Positions 1 to 10,684 are shown, numbered from the stretch's first letter. The stretch: DNA of 64,000 nucleotides from CAYPJE01 sp964410945 (GCA_964410945.1 CAYPJE010000009.1:26159-90158), one strand, 5' to 3'. Numbers and translations are program-made. The notes: generated by a model not told the origin, from the sequence alone.

Positions 1-1898
1 TTGGCAATCAGACCTTTGAACTCCAGTTGATTGTTGACGTAAGCACCCAGGCGATAGGGGCTGACTTCGTAGACCTGCTCGCGGTTCCAGGTGGTCATGC
101 CCGAATTAACAGCAAATGATTTGATGTCGTAATTATTGATCACAGCCTCCCACCCGGCTCTGATCTTGTTGGTGGGATTCACCTGGCTGGTCATGTCGAA
201 TTTCAAATGGTAGTTGCGGTTCACACTTCTATCACGTCCGATATTCATCCAGCCACCAATGATCATCTCATCGCCCAGAGAATTCAAGCCATCGACATCA
301 TAAAAACCATAGGGTGCTTCATCCACCAGATAATCGGAGTAGCCGGGAATTGGGGCATACAGCGACGAATCACGGGCATCGGTCTGATAGGTATTATAAC
401 GGTTTATCTGATTCTTGAAACTGATTTCATAAAATGTTTTATTACTCAAACCGTGACTTAAATTAAATCCAATTACGGTCCGGTAGATCTCAGTAGGACT
501 ATAATAACTTGGAACAAACAATGATTCACTGTTGGACAGGTTGGCAACAGAATAAACTGACTGGAGAACATAACCGGTCGGTGTGGTGGTCCAGTTATAA
601 GGTGAAACCGATTTAGTCATTCCATATGAACCGGTAACTGACAATTTAATATTTTGCCGCAGATCAGATGTCAGTTTCAGGCGGGCAATATTATCGCGGT
701 AGCTATCAGTGGATAAGGGAAAAACAAACATATTCTGGGATTCACGGTAGGAAAAATAGAATCTGAGATTTCCCAGGTCTTTCCCCAATACCGGTATCGG
801 TCCACCGACACCGAAATCCAGGGTATAATCCGGTTTTGTTATGTCCCCCTGGCGGCGGTGTTGCCATTCAAACAGTTTTTTGCAGGCTTCCGGCGATAAA
901 TCATTGCTGGGATCATCATCGGACATCAGGGCTTCCGAAATAGCATTCCAGCCCATGAAAGTAGGATATTCGCTGGCAGTGGCATCATCCCAGTATGAGC
1001 GTTCGCCGTCGCCGTTATAATCAGTGAATGATTCCCCTGCATCCCACTCACCATTTCCATTATCATCTTCGAATGGTTCGCCCACAGTAGTACCTTCCCA
1101 GCAAACCGCTTCATCCAGGTAGGGCCGGAGCCAGTAGGACTCAGGATCGTATGGTGAAATACCGAATGTTTTTGGCCCTGGCGGGCGATAATTATAATGG
1201 AAGGATCCGGAGTAGCGATTGGGATCACCTTCACTGGTAATGATATTCACAACACCCGATCGGGCATTACCGTATTCACCATTAAAACCACCGGTTTGAA
1301 TTGTAAATTCTTTCACCGAACTGAGAGCTACAGAGGTGTAGGGCAGATTTGAGCGCCCGTCGTTCATAATAAAACCATCTACGATATAGGCAGTCTCCGA
1401 TGAACTGCTGCCGCGAATACTCAAATCTTCCACACCGGCCTGCAGGCCGATTACTTCATTAACACTGGTTACCGGCATGGTTTCAATTGTTTCCGATGAA
1501 ACACTTAACTTACTATGGGAAACACCTTCTTCGACTACAGGGCGCTCTGCAATGACTGTAACCTCGGCCATATTCAATACATCAGCCTGTAGTTCAACGT
1601 CTATATTGGACGTCTGGTCAATTACCACTACAACATTAGTCACTGATACATTGGCATAACCCATCATGGAAAGTTTTAATACCTGATTTCCCGGAGGTAC
1701 ATTCAGGATCACATAGTACCCATCCAGATCACTGGCAGCACCAAGATTGGTGCCATCTACAATAACATTTACGCCTACCAATGCTTCACCGGTACCGGCA
1801 TCGGTAATTATACCCGCAATCTTGCCGGTTGTTATAGCGAATGCCATGTTGACAGCCACTAGAAATGTTAATACTGTTAATAAAGTCCTGTTCATCAT
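1..1898 (-). CDS. TonB-dependent receptor, N-terminal part (runs off the window)
   Basis: The frame is open from the ATG at 1898 to the window edge (632 codons); the C-terminal barrel lies outside. The start is ATGATG (1898 or 1895) with AGGA a few bases upstream. A signal peptide (about residues 1-21) is followed by a carboxypeptidase-regulatory-like beta-sandwich (about 22-100), a plug domain (about 110-225, with TGGFNGEYGNARSGVVNIIT) and early barrel strands. Such receptors import ligands across the outer membrane using TonB energy. It is a close paralogue of the receptor at 6354-9542: both contain FLRPYLDE/WLRPYLDE and LFEWQHR blocks. This copy has an acidic D/N/G-rich insertion (DDNGNGEWDAGE...DYNGDGE) resembling calcium-binding repeats. 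It is the last gene of the first surface operon in this window. The ligand is unknown. Confidence 0.9.
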   Translation of the reverse strand, partial: MMNRTLLTVLTFLVAVNMAFAITTGKIAGIITDAGTGEALVGVNVIVDGTNLGAASDLDGYYVILNVPPGNQVLKLSMMGYANVSVTNVVVVIDQTSNIDVELQADVLNMAEVTVIAERPVVEEGVSHSKLSVSSETIETMPVTSVNEVIGLQAGVEDLSIRGSSSSETAYIVDGFIMNDGRSNLPYTSVALSSVKEFTIQTGGFNGEYGNARSGVVNIITSEGDPNRYSGSFHYNYRPPGPKTFGISPYDPESYWLRPYLDEAVCWEGTTVGEPFEDDNGNGEWDAGESFTDYNGDGERSYWDDATASEYPTFMGWNAISEALMSDDDPSNDLSPEACKKLFEWQHRRQGDITKPDYTLDFGVGGPIPVLGKDLGNLRFYFSYRESQNMFVFPLSTDSYRDNIARLKLTSDLRQNIKLSVTGSYGMTKSVSPYNWTTTPTGYVLQSVYSVANLSNSESLFVPSYYSPTEIYRTVIGFNLSHGLSNKTFYEISFKNQINRYNTYQTDARDSSLYAPIPGYSDYLVDEAPYGFYDVDGLNSLGDEMIIGGWMNIGRDRSVNRNYHLKFDMTSQVNPTNKIRAGWEAVINNYDIKSFAVNSGMTTWNREQVYEVSPYRLGAYVNNQLEFKGLIA

Positions 1899-1952
1899 AG
1901 AATCCTCGTAATCATTCTGATTAGGAAGCAAAACTGTTAATTAAACCAATGA

Positions 1953-2951
1953 TCATAGCGCAAACCGGATCGTGAAGCGCTGGATATCATTAAAAATTGA
2001 TGAAAATGGTGTGTAGGAATAATCGAAAGTGGCACCGAATGCATTCACACCAAATCCAAAACTGAAGGATCTTTCATCACGGTTATGGAGGTATCCGTAC
2101 CGGAAGGCCAGCATTTCGGCCAGATGGTATTCCAATCCCAGGTTGATATATTCCGGATAGGAACGTGAGTGAACGGCATCAATCGAGCAGTACAGATGAT
2201 TCCCAAAACGGATTGGCAGAAAATCAAACAGATCAGCCGATAATCCGATCGTGAATGTCAGCGGCAACTGAAATCCACTTACTTCATATTTCACCTCGTT
2301 TGAGAAATTTCTGATCGTCATCCCAAAGGCAATGCTTTTGAAACCGGTTTTGAAGATTGTTCCAAAATCGAAAGCGATCGCCTGTTCCTCATATTTTTTC
2401 ATTTTCGATGAATCAGCCTGATCGGTTTCCACGACAAAACTACCAAGATACTGATCTGTTATTTTTATCTGTCCACCAACTGAAAACATATCTGACAGAG
2501 CCTTTCCATATCCAACACCGATGGCATAAGCCGTTGGGTTGAATAATTCCGTATCAATATAGCCCTGATCATTACCCCAAACCTGGGTTCCTTGTAGCTC
2601 ACCGTAATCCACTGTCTGGACTGATATTCCAATTACACCATAACGGTTATTGAAAGGATTGTAGGCCATACTGAAATTGGCATGGTCAATTCCAGCCAGC
2701 CAGCTGTTGGAACTGGCGGCTACATCAACGGTCTTGGATAACTGTGCCAAACCAGCCGGATTGAAAAACAATGAACCGGAGCCCATTTCGATCGTGGTCA
2801 TGGCGCCAGCCATTCCGGCGGCACGGGCATCTGAAATTACACTCAGAAACTGAAATCCGGTCTGAGCCCGTTTTTCATAATCAGCGGCAACCAGGCCTGA
2901 CAGCAGCAATGTTCCGATGATCAACAAGTGTGTTAATGTGGTTCTTACCAT
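1953..2951 (-). CDS. PorV/PorQ-like outer-membrane beta-barrel protein
   Basis: About 332 residues with an N-terminal signal peptide (MVRTTLTHLLIIGTLLLSG). The family signature follows: GFQFLSVISDARAAGMAGA and SLFFNPAGLA, as in PorV/PorQ (UPF0164-like) barrels, with the rest predicted as beta-strands. In Bacteroidota PorV acts in type IX secretion; here that role is only inferred. The frame extends upstream to 3014, but the ATG at 2951 is preferred because GAGGTAAGG sits directly before it and the signal peptide begins there. It lies between a lipoprotein and the partial TonB receptor, and a paralogue ends the second surface operon at 13530. Confidence 0.85.
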   Translation of the reverse strand: MVRTTLTHLLIIGTLLLSGLVAADYEKRAQTGFQFLSVISDARAAGMAGAMTTIEMGSGSLFFNPAGLAQLSKTVDVAASSNSWLAGIDHANFSMAYNPFNNRYGVIGISVQTVDYGELQGTQVWGNDQGYIDTELFNPTAYAIGVGYGKALSDMFSVGGQIKITDQYLGSFVVETDQADSSKMKKYEEQAIAFDFGTIFKTGFKSIAFGMTIRNFSNEVKYEVSGFQLPLTFTIGLSADLFDFLPIRFGNHLYCSIDAVHSRSYPEYINLGLEYHLAEMLAFRYGYLHNRDERSFSFGFGVNAFGATFDYSYTPFSSIFNDIQRFTIRFAL

Positions 2952-3003
2952 CCTTACCTCGCGGTCACTGGAAAATGTATGGTTTTTATTATTCAACATG
3001 GCT

Positions 3004-4158
3004 CTAATCCTCATCCAGAATAACCAGCTTGGTTTTTGACCTCATAGGAGCACCGCTGAATTTTGTCAGCACTACTATATACTTTTGGGCAGCCAAATTG
3101 AATTGCATCCGCTGGCGTAACGTGAAACAGGCGCCGGCTTCGGAAAACGTAATACCCTGGTAATCGGGAACAACTTCGGCGCTGTCAACAGCTGATAAAA
3201 CCTGGATATCATAATAATCATCAAGATAGAATCCGGCATCCATAACACTATAGTCGGTTAAATCCAGAATAAAACAGGTTTCGTCCAGACTTTCTGCCAT
3301 TATCAATTGCTCAAAATCGCTATGATCCAATTCAACACCATTTGCGTCGAGGGCAGTAATAAGTGCCTGGCGCAAGGTATCGACGGAATATAAATAAGAG
3401 ATATCTTTATCGACCCAATCGGTATCAAGCTCGACATAATTAAAAAGCTGTAATTCAGATCCTGTTTTGCCCCCCATGATTCCACACACTTTATCAGCAG
3501 TCGTAGATGCTGCTGCATCCTCATTCAACAGTACCAGGTCAAATTCCTTAACCGCATTATCGATCAGTGTTTCCGCTTTGGTGAAGCGAATCAGGTAGAT
3601 AATAGGATCCAGGTCATATTCATAGCGTGCTTTGGTATTATTAGAGACAACCATCATACCACTGGGGAACATATCACTCTGCAGTTCAACTAAATCTCCG
3701 GCCATATTCCAAATGGTAATCGTCACATGATTACTCATGAAGAATACCATATTTTCCGTTATTGCCTCTGCTCCCATGTCCAGGATAGCATATCCGCTGT
3801 TGTAGGCCGCTGAACTGAACAGGCGCTGCTTGGTATCCCCCGGGATCATGATAGCACCACTGGCATGAACGTTGGCAATAATCGAATCACGATCCGGGCT
3901 GACTGTCATCAGGCTGTCCACTCTTATATCAGTCCAGGAAGAATCAGTCGATTCGAGCACTGACAGTCTGACCGTATCCATCCGGGCGGTATAGATATTG
4001 TCCAGCAGTCCGGCAGAAACATTATTATCAAAGGCCGAAAGTGAATAATCGTCCTCGGTCTGGAAAATTGAGCATGATGTGAATAGAGCCAGAACCAACA
4101 GGGCTGATCCAGTTCTGATAATAAATCCGGTACTGTATTTTTTCATTATTGTTATCAT
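3004..4158 (-). CDS. Predicted lipoprotein of unknown function
   Basis: 384 residues. The N-terminus is a lipoprotein signal with lipobox LFTSC (cysteine near residue 29), so the mature protein should be lipid-anchored. No catalytic motif was recognised; the rest looks like beta-rich secreted protein with repeated acidic stretches. The AGGT that can serve as ribosome site overlaps the stop of the upstream gene (stop at 4164), so the two are probably translationally coupled. An internal ATG at 4146 (MKKYS) would also leave an intact signal peptide. It sits between a sorting-domain protein and a PorV-like barrel, suggesting a part in the same surface complex (inference). Confidence 0.75.
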   Translation of the reverse strand: MITIMKKYSTGFIIRTGSALLVLALFTSCSIFQTEDDYSLSAFDNNVSAGLLDNIYTARMDTVRLSVLESTDSSWTDIRVDSLMTVSPDRDSIIANVHASGAIMIPGDTKQRLFSSAAYNSGYAILDMGAEAITENMVFFMSNHVTITIWNMAGDLVELQSDMFPSGMMVVSNNTKARYEYDLDPIIYLIRFTKAETLIDNAVKEFDLVLLNEDAAASTTADKVCGIMGGKTGSELQLFNYVELDTDWVDKDISYLYSVDTLRQALITALDANGVELDHSDFEQLIMAESLDETCFILDLTDYSVMDAGFYLDDYYDIQVLSAVDSAEVVPDYQGITFSEAGACFTLRQRMQFNLAAQKYIVVLTKFSGAPMRSKTKLVILDED

Positions 4159-4163
4159 AATAA

Positions 4164-6314
4164 TTACCTGATTATTACAAATTTCCGGTAAGTGGATTTG
4201 CCATTCGGTTCTTCGAAAGTGGCAATATATACACCACTTACAACAATCTGGCGTGAGGTCGTAAGCAGATCCCAGTAACTGTCACCACTGCCGTAATGAT
4301 CTATCGTTTTGACATGATCACCACGTTCAGTGAATATTTTTATTTTACAATCAATTGGCAGGTTCAGGAACATGATTTTATACTCCTGCTCAGCATACTG
4401 CAATGACTTATTGCGGATATTGAATGGATTGGGTACAATCCTGATACCGTCCATATTCGGTGACGGCAGTTTCTTCAGGGTCGCTCCTTCGTTAGTCCTG
4501 GTATAAAACAAACTGGAAACTAATGGTTCTCCGGGGTTGATTGAATTCCGTGATCCATCATCGTAGGAAACAATGTAATAAAAATAATTCTGTCCACGTT
4601 CAGCGGAAATATCAGAGAACTCATGGGTCAGATTTCCGATTGAATTACTGCAGTCAAATATCTCATAGTAAGTTGAATCGAGAGCACCTTTGGCCCGGTA
4701 TAATTTATAACCATCGAATAAAGACTTATCCGGGCCTTCATCCGGTGACGGTGTCCAAGTGATATAAATCCGGCTGCCTTGTGATTCGACATTGAATATG
4801 GTGGGTGGTTCCGGCGGCTGGGGAAGAACAAGATCGTTTTCGAAAAGAGTCAGAGCCCGCCGGAATGTCTGAATGATGGAATCCTTTCCAGTATATACCC
4901 AGGAATTTTTGTACAGATCCTCATCGGTGGTAGTGCTACCGTCCGGTAATTCCATGGTGGGATTTTCACCCAGGGCTTTTTTCTTATACCAGTTGCCACC
5001 AACTTCCGTATTCATCTTGCGACTGAGACCGGCCACCGCTTCCGCCAAAACAATACGGATAGTATCACCGGGAGCCATCTGGTAGGGGCCGTAACCCAAT
5101 CCCTGGGAGTAACCGCCACCGCTGGCGAACAGGTTGGCATAACCATCACCAACTTCCTCGGCCTGGCTCTTGGAAGGATGTCCAAATGCCATGTATTTAT
5201 TATATTCATTATCCATTCGATCGGTACTGAACTGATCGTTATTCTGGGTTTCCGGCTCATCGGATCCGATATACATTGTTGTCTTGGGCTGCGCGGGATC
5301 GTTCACCCGATTATCAGAGGCTTTATCGGCATAGAGAGTAGCAACACCAGCATACTGGGAGGAACCCAACCGCCCATCGGGCTGGTAACCCTGGTAATTC
5401 GGCGAACCGATATTATTATAGGTATAATCGGAGTGGAGTCCGTGCCAGGAATAAAAAGCGCGGATCAACCGACCCTGATCGTCATAAACATCGTTCTCGG
5501 CCGGTGAAATAGGATTTTCACCGATCACTTCGTTCATTGTGTTTTTACCCCACCGGGTATTGCGGATCGTACCCCAGCCACGATGTCCCAGCCAGTCGAT
5601 TCCGCTGCCTTCCACCGTACCTTCATATGAAATTGCATTCCGGTACTGCCAGTAAAAATAGACATCGTTCAGGGTAGCGTTGTGGGTCAGTGAGCTGTCG
5701 GCCAGACAGATACCGGTATTGACAAAAGTATAGTCATAGATGAAAAAATTATCGTGGTTTTGCTCACTGTAGGCATAGACCTTACGCTCCATGGAAATTC
5801 CGGTGGAAGTATGGATAAAATTATACAGCATTCGGTCTGATAACAGACCTGGAACCGCGTCACCATCAATTAAGTCACCATATTCCATATCAGTGGCCAA
5901 GTTACCATCTACATACACATCGGGATGCAATGAACGCGCCACCAGATTAAACTCCATCGGCATCATTTCATTAACCTCGATCGAGGTCCGGGGACGGGGA
6001 CCGCAATGGGCCACCTTGAAGGGGAAAGTGAAATCAGCCTGGGGATCATAATAATCCTTCACCCCGATCCAGAAGCCACGGGCCGCCTGGCAATCCTGCA
6101 AATCCCAAAAAGCAGGCCAACGCAGGCCGTATTGCTGGGTATCTCCAAAATCCTCTTCCGGTTCGCACCCGTGAGCCTGGTAAAAATTATGGAGATTGCC
6201 GACTTTGATCCATTTTCCATCGGCTGCCTGTCCTATTGAAACCAGGGTGATTAATAAGGCAAGGGATATTATCGGACCGGTATACCGGTTAAATGTTTTG
6301 ACTATTCTTTCCAT
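4164..6314 (-). CDS. Secreted protein with fibronectin-III-like and FlgD-like C-terminal sorting-type domain
   Basis: About 716 residues. A signal peptide ends near QAADGKW. A long N-terminal region contains aromatic blocks such as MERKVYAYSEQNHDNFFIYD, also recognisable in the paralogue at 14540 (ERTYAWSYSYAQDFIIYD). A fibronectin-III-like domain follows (about 515-620, ITWTPSPDEGPDKSLFDGYK), then a FlgD-Ig-like C-terminus ending SGVYIATFEEPNGKSTYRKF-VIIR, typical of T9SS-type or analogous sorting domains in FCB bacteria. The ATG at 6314 is chosen over an upstream in-frame start (6347) because AAAGGA precedes it and it begins the signal peptide. Transcribed just after the TonB receptor with a short gap. 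The ligand or enzymatic role is unknown. Confidence 0.8.
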   Translation of the reverse strand: MERIVKTFNRYTGPIISLALLITLVSIGQAADGKWIKVGNLHNFYQAHGCEPEEDFGDTQQYGLRWPAFWDLQDCQAARGFWIGVKDYYDPQADFTFPFKVAHCGPRPRTSIEVNEMMPMEFNLVARSLHPDVYVDGNLATDMEYGDLIDGDAVPGLLSDRMLYNFIHTSTGISMERKVYAYSEQNHDNFFIYDYTFVNTGICLADSSLTHNATLNDVYFYWQYRNAISYEGTVEGSGIDWLGHRGWGTIRNTRWGKNTMNEVIGENPISPAENDVYDDQGRLIRAFYSWHGLHSDYTYNNIGSPNYQGYQPDGRLGSSQYAGVATLYADKASDNRVNDPAQPKTTMYIGSDEPETQNNDQFSTDRMDNEYNKYMAFGHPSKSQAEEVGDGYANLFASGGGYSQGLGYGPYQMAPGDTIRIVLAEAVAGLSRKMNTEVGGNWYKKKALGENPTMELPDGSTTTDEDLYKNSWVYTGKDSIIQTFRRALTLFENDLVLPQPPEPPTIFNVESQGSRIYITWTPSPDEGPDKSLFDGYKLYRAKGALDSTYYEIFDCSNSIGNLTHEFSDISAERGQNYFYYIVSYDDGSRNSINPGEPLVSSLFYTRTNEGATLKKLPSPNMDGIRIVPNPFNIRNKSLQYAEQEYKIMFLNLPIDCKIKIFTERGDHVKTIDHYGSGDSYWDLLTTSRQIVVSGVYIATFEEPNGKSTYRKFVIIR

Positions 6315-6353
6315 AGGAATCCTTTTATCCTTTTTGATGGTAGTCATAATATT

Positions 6354-9300
6354 TTAAAGGTCGTATGACAGTTTAATCCCAAAATAAAAATTTCGGGGAT
6401 TGAGGAACATCAATGACTCAATATTGGGATTGTCAATATAGGCTTTATCATCCAGCAGCTTGTTGATTTCCTTTTTGGAAACTTCCTCTGATACACCGGA
6501 CTCATTCAACTGCATCCACTGCTCCAGTTCACCGACATAGTAAATCGTAGATGGATCACTAACAGCATCGGCATAATAGACATAGATCATCCGCTGGTAG
6601 TCAACATCGGTGGGACGGTAATCACCCAGACGATCATCCCCGGCCAGATGGGGCTGTTCAAGTTCATCATACACTTCCTGGGGAAATTGGAGTGATTCGA
6701 CATAATTAGTATAATCGCTTGGTGTCAGATACTGATCACCAAGGGAGGCCAGTGAGAGAAACTTGAAATTGAAAATATTATAGATATCACAAACAAAGGT
6801 CAGGCGGACTTTGTTCAAATTAACGGATTTTGAGCCCTTGAAATTCACACCATAGGTATCAACCCAACGTACGTTATAGGTAATACCTTCAACACCACCA
6901 TAGGTACTGTAACTGCCGGCTTTCCAGTACCCGGAAAAAGCTGCCGTCCAGCCGCCAAGGGGATTCTGACCAATAATCTGCGGACCCCATTTCTGAGGAA
7001 TACGGAAAGCCAGGTTGAAATTGACCCGGGGGCGCGGCAGTGGTTTATACTGTTCCTGGTTTTCAACATCAGCCGAATAGGCCCGTTGCTCGGCGGGGTT
7101 TTGATATAACTTACTAATCCCAAAACTACCGGATGTATAGACATAATAGGTATAATTCACAAAACCGGTCAGCCAGTCACCGGACCGTTTCCTGAATTCA
7201 ATCTCCAGTCCCCGAATATCCTGGTAAAAATTATTTTCATATTGGTAATAGTCTATTGACCCATCGGCGCTAATATAGCGCACTGTGTTAGCCTGATCCG
7301 ATTTATCTTTGTAATAGGCGGCAATATGCAATAAATACTGATCAAACAGAGCATGGTCATAACCTAATTCATAGGCAACGGTTTTTTCCATTGGCAGGGA
7401 TGGATCGCCAAACCGGCTCATTTCGTTGCCATACCCGCGGCGGACACCAAACAGGTAATCCGGCAGGAATTTTTGCCGCATATGACCATAATTGAAGTAT
7501 AGTTTTGAATTCTCGGTAATCGGATGAGAAATACCCAGACGCGGCAATAGGGTAACGTTACCATCAACCTTTTTCATAATTATACCTTCATCATCATCGG
7601 AGGTATAATTGGCGCTGAACAGACTTTTATCATAATAATCGGCAATGTACCATTTGGTATTGGGATCGAAATATTCCAACCGCAGTCCAGCCGTTGCGAC
7701 CCAGCCTTTAAACTCCAGTTTATCCTGTATATATGAGTTGATCTGATAGGGATTCTGCTCCCACTCGGTCCAGATATTGTTGGTTGGAGACCAGTCAGAA
7801 ACGAGACCGTAATTCATATGGTAATAATAGGATTCAAACTCCAACCCGGTCTTGATCTGATTATTCTGATTAGCCTGGGTGGTAAAATCAAAACGCAGTT
7901 TGAACCGTGATGTTTCGGAATTATCGCGGGAGGTACTTTTTCCACCCATCAGGAAAGTTCCTCCTCCGATGCCTTCCACCAGGTAGGGGTTGAACCCGAA
8001 AGGAGAATCATCCACATAATAATCTTCCACACCAGGCCAGATATCATTGTCCAGCGTCTCATCAAGTGAGTCGCCGGGCGAGGTATCCCAACCGGTGTAG
8101 GAATATTCAATCAATCCCTCGTAATAGGACTTATTACTGAGCATATTGGTCAGTTTAGCGGAGTACATCCGGTTACTTACATCGGTCAGACAATAATAAT
8201 CCGGGTAGAAAATCTTACTGTTATTCTGCGACGATCCGCTGAAGATGCCAGCCACATCCCACAGATTTTCAAAATAGTTGGGATTACCCGAACTACTGGA
8301 GGAAGTGGCTGCTATTTCCTTTACAAAACTGGACAATTGCAGCTTGATCTTGGGAGTAATGTCTGAAGTAAGCTTGGTCGACCAGGCCCATTCATCGTAA
8401 GAATCCCTTGACAGTGGTATCAGGTACATGTCACGTTCCTGACGGTAGGAAGTGTAAAAACGCAGGTTGCCCAAGGCGCTGCTTACGAAAGGTACCGGTC
8501 CACCAAACCCGGCATCGATATTAATATCCGGCTTGGAAATGTCACCGGTATGGCGATGCTGCCATTCGAATAATCGCTTGGCCGCTTCTGGCGACAGATC
8601 ATTATCGGGATTGTCATCAGTACATAAATCCTCTGATACCTCCTCCCAGCCATCGAATGATGGATACTGGCTCTGCATGTAATCATCCCAGGCTCCGTTG
8701 TCGGTCCCGGTCCAGCACACATCTTCATCCAAATAAGGTCTCAGGAAATAGGAATCGGGATCGAAAATCGATTTGCCATGATATTTCTGGGCCGGAGGAC
8801 TGTATTTATAATCCAGGTTAAATGAATAACCATCAGTTGATCCTTCCTTAGTAATCACATTGATTACACCAGCCTGCAGGTCACTGTACTCGGCATTAAA
8901 ACCACCGGATTGGATCATGATCTCCTGAACGGCATTCAACGGGATACCCATGATCGGTTTTCCGGTCCGGTCATCCTTTAATGAGGCACCATCCAGTTTC
9001 ACCGCCAATTCATTCTCGCCGCCTGACCGAACACTCATCCCCTCGATACCAGCCTGTAATCCGATCACACCTTCCACGGTGGTAACCGGCAGGTCGTCGA
9101 TACGATCCTTGGAAATATTGATCTGGCTGGAGGCTACGTCTTCTTTAATTGGTTTGCGGTTAGAGATCACAACGATTTCTTCTCCTTGAAGTGACTCTAT
9201 TTGCATATTAAAATCAATAGTAGTGGTCAGGTCAACATTAACGGATACTCCGGTATACGAGACAGTGGCGTACCCGATCATGACTGCTTTTACGGTATAA

Positions 9301-9542
9301 TTTCCGGGCGGAACATTAAGGATAACGTAGTAACCATCCAGGTCAGTGGCGGCTCCCATGGGTGTCCCTTCCAGAATGACGTTAGCTCCAACCAGCGGAT
9401 TACCGGTTGCACCATCCAGCACCTTACCAGCCAGTTTACCGGCCGTATCGGCATTCAGGAAACTCATCCCGGCCAACAATATCGTCAGGGAAAGTGAGAA
9501 ATGAAATTTATTGGATCGTTTAGAATTACGGATCAGCTGCAT
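6354..9542 (-). CDS. TonB-dependent receptor with carboxypeptidase-regulatory-like domain
   Basis: 1062 residues, complete. A signal peptide ends near FLNADTA. A carboxypeptidase-regulatory-like domain (about 33-115, GKVLDGATGNPLVGANVILE) precedes a plug domain (about 130-235, IMIQSGGFNAEYSDLQAGVI) and a long 22-strand-type barrel ending in KLSYDL with a C-terminal hydrophobic residue. GGAGGTG lies eight bases before the ATG. Close paralogue of the partial receptor at 1-1898. First gene of the surface operon, followed by the sorting-domain protein, lipoprotein, PorV-like barrel and second receptor. There is no SusD-like partner, so this is not a standard glycan SusCD pair. Substrate unknown. 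Confidence 0.92.
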   Translation of the reverse strand: MQLIRNSKRSNKFHFSLSLTILLAGMSFLNADTAGKLAGKVLDGATGNPLVGANVILEGTPMGAATDLDGYYVILNVPPGNYTVKAVMIGYATVSYTGVSVNVDLTTTIDFNMQIESLQGEEIVVISNRKPIKEDVASSQINISKDRIDDLPVTTVEGVIGLQAGIEGMSVRSGGENELAVKLDGASLKDDRTGKPIMGIPLNAVQEIMIQSGGFNAEYSDLQAGVINVITKEGSTDGYSFNLDYKYSPPAQKYHGKSIFDPDSYFLRPYLDEDVCWTGTDNGAWDDYMQSQYPSFDGWEEVSEDLCTDDNPDNDLSPEAAKRLFEWQHRHTGDISKPDINIDAGFGGPVPFVSSALGNLRFYTSYRQERDMYLIPLSRDSYDEWAWSTKLTSDITPKIKLQLSSFVKEIAATSSSSSGNPNYFENLWDVAGIFSGSSQNNSKIFYPDYYCLTDVSNRMYSAKLTNMLSNKSYYEGLIEYSYTGWDTSPGDSLDETLDNDIWPGVEDYYVDDSPFGFNPYLVEGIGGGTFLMGGKSTSRDNSETSRFKLRFDFTTQANQNNQIKTGLEFESYYYHMNYGLVSDWSPTNNIWTEWEQNPYQINSYIQDKLEFKGWVATAGLRLEYFDPNTKWYIADYYDKSLFSANYTSDDDEGIIMKKVDGNVTLLPRLGISHPITENSKLYFNYGHMRQKFLPDYLFGVRRGYGNEMSRFGDPSLPMEKTVAYELGYDHALFDQYLLHIAAYYKDKSDQANTVRYISADGSIDYYQYENNFYQDIRGLEIEFRKRSGDWLTGFVNYTYYVYTSGSFGISKLYQNPAEQRAYSADVENQEQYKPLPRPRVNFNLAFRIPQKWGPQIIGQNPLGGWTAAFSGYWKAGSYSTYGGVEGITYNVRWVDTYGVNFKGSKSVNLNKVRLTFVCDIYNIFNFKFLSLASLGDQYLTPSDYTNYVESLQFPQEVYDELEQPHLAGDDRLGDYRPTDVDYQRMIYVYYADAVSDPSTIYYVGELEQWMQLNESGVSEEVSKKEINKLLDDKAYIDNPNIESLMFLNPRNFYFGIKLSYDL

Positions 9543-9658
9543 ACTAAGTACACCTCCAAATTATCCGGTTGCCGGTGAACGGGCATCTAGCCCTGGTAGC
9601 ATGAAATAGTTTTTGATATCGTTCAAATGCGTTATGTACCATTATAATACTCCAGGCA

Positions 9659-10684
9659 TTAACATTCCACTGAATAGGAATAATTATGAACCACATCAAG
9701 CATGGCAAGATAGTTATCATAATTGATATAATCGGGAATGCTATTTCCCGATCCGGCGCAATAGCCACCGTTATAACCTACATGTTTGAAATTCTTTTCC
9801 AGCAATATACGGACATCATCTGTTGAACCGAGTGAGAGAACATCACCTACATCCAGGTTGCCAATCAGACAAAGATGGTCTCCAAATTGCTTCTTCACTT
9901 CAATAATGTCCATTGCTTTTGGTTCGATGGGATGTAATGCATCAACACCACATTCAATAATATCTGTCATTACATCCAGCAGTAATCCATCGGAATGATA
10001 GATTAACGGCTTATTGCTATCCTTTGCCAGCTGACCTATTTTCTCCAACCATGGGAAAAAATATTTCCGCAACTGTTCTGGAGATAACATTAACCCGAAA
10101 ATATAGGCAATATCATCACTATACCAAAGTATATCTACAATATCAGATTGGGCAAGATATTCAAAAATACTGAGTACCGTGGTTCCAATTTTATTAAAAA
10201 GCGCTTCGACCAAATCCGGATTATCAAACAAATTATATGAAAAACCGGTAAAGCCCATTAATTCCCAGACCATCGTGAATATATCACCGTATTGGCCGAT
10301 CACACCCATACCATCAGGTAATAATGGTTTTACATTTTCAAAAACAGAAAAATTTATTTCTTCCGGTTTGGTAAAATGGAACCGATCGAAATCCATCCAG
10401 GTGCCGATAATCCCGTCTCCTTCAGGAGCCCAATTTATTGAAGCCGAAATACTCTCATCGGCTTGATGACCCGGGATATGGAAATCGACGGTTGGTTGAA
10501 GCTTGATATAATCGTAACCGGCAGATTGCCAGAATTGAACGTCGTCCTGCAAAGTATTGACGGGGCGGCCAAGAAATTTTGCCTTAATGGTAGGATGAAT
10601 GCCAAGTTCGACTAAAGGAATATAGCTGGCTTTCCCTCCCTTGAGGGTGAAAATCAACTGCTCTATATCCGGTCTATTACCCAT
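9659..10684 (-). CDS. Uroporphyrinogen decarboxylase (UroD)-family protein, probably a methyltransferase-type member
   Basis: 341 residues with the UroD TIM-barrel pattern: IYHSDGLLLDVM, GVDALHPIEPKAMDI, CLIGNLDVGDVLSLG and GGYCAGSGNSIP. The divergent sequence and neighbours (homocysteine methyltransferase domain, B12 methionine synthase activation domain) suggest the corrinoid methyltransferase branch (MtaA/MtbA-like) rather than haem synthesis. In MtaA-type enzymes a HxC motif binds zinc; here the place reads HSD, with a cysteine later in GGYC, so zinc binding is uncertain. The start has AAGGCCAGG immediately before ATG. Separated from the DUF1460 gene by 230 bases holding a short direct repeat. 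Confidence 0.75.
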   Translation of the reverse strand: MGNRPDIEQLIFTLKGGKASYIPLVELGIHPTIKAKFLGRPVNTLQDDVQFWQSAGYDYIKLQPTVDFHIPGHQADESISASINWAPEGDGIIGTWMDFDRFHFTKPEEINFSVFENVKPLLPDGMGVIGQYGDIFTMVWELMGFTGFSYNLFDNPDLVEALFNKIGTTVLSIFEYLAQSDIVDILWYSDDIAYIFGLMLSPEQLRKYFFPWLEKIGQLAKDSNKPLIYHSDGLLLDVMTDIIECGVDALHPIEPKAMDIIEVKKQFGDHLCLIGNLDVGDVLSLGSTDDVRILLEKNFKHVGYNGGYCAGSGNSIPDYINYDNYLAMLDVVHNYSYSVEC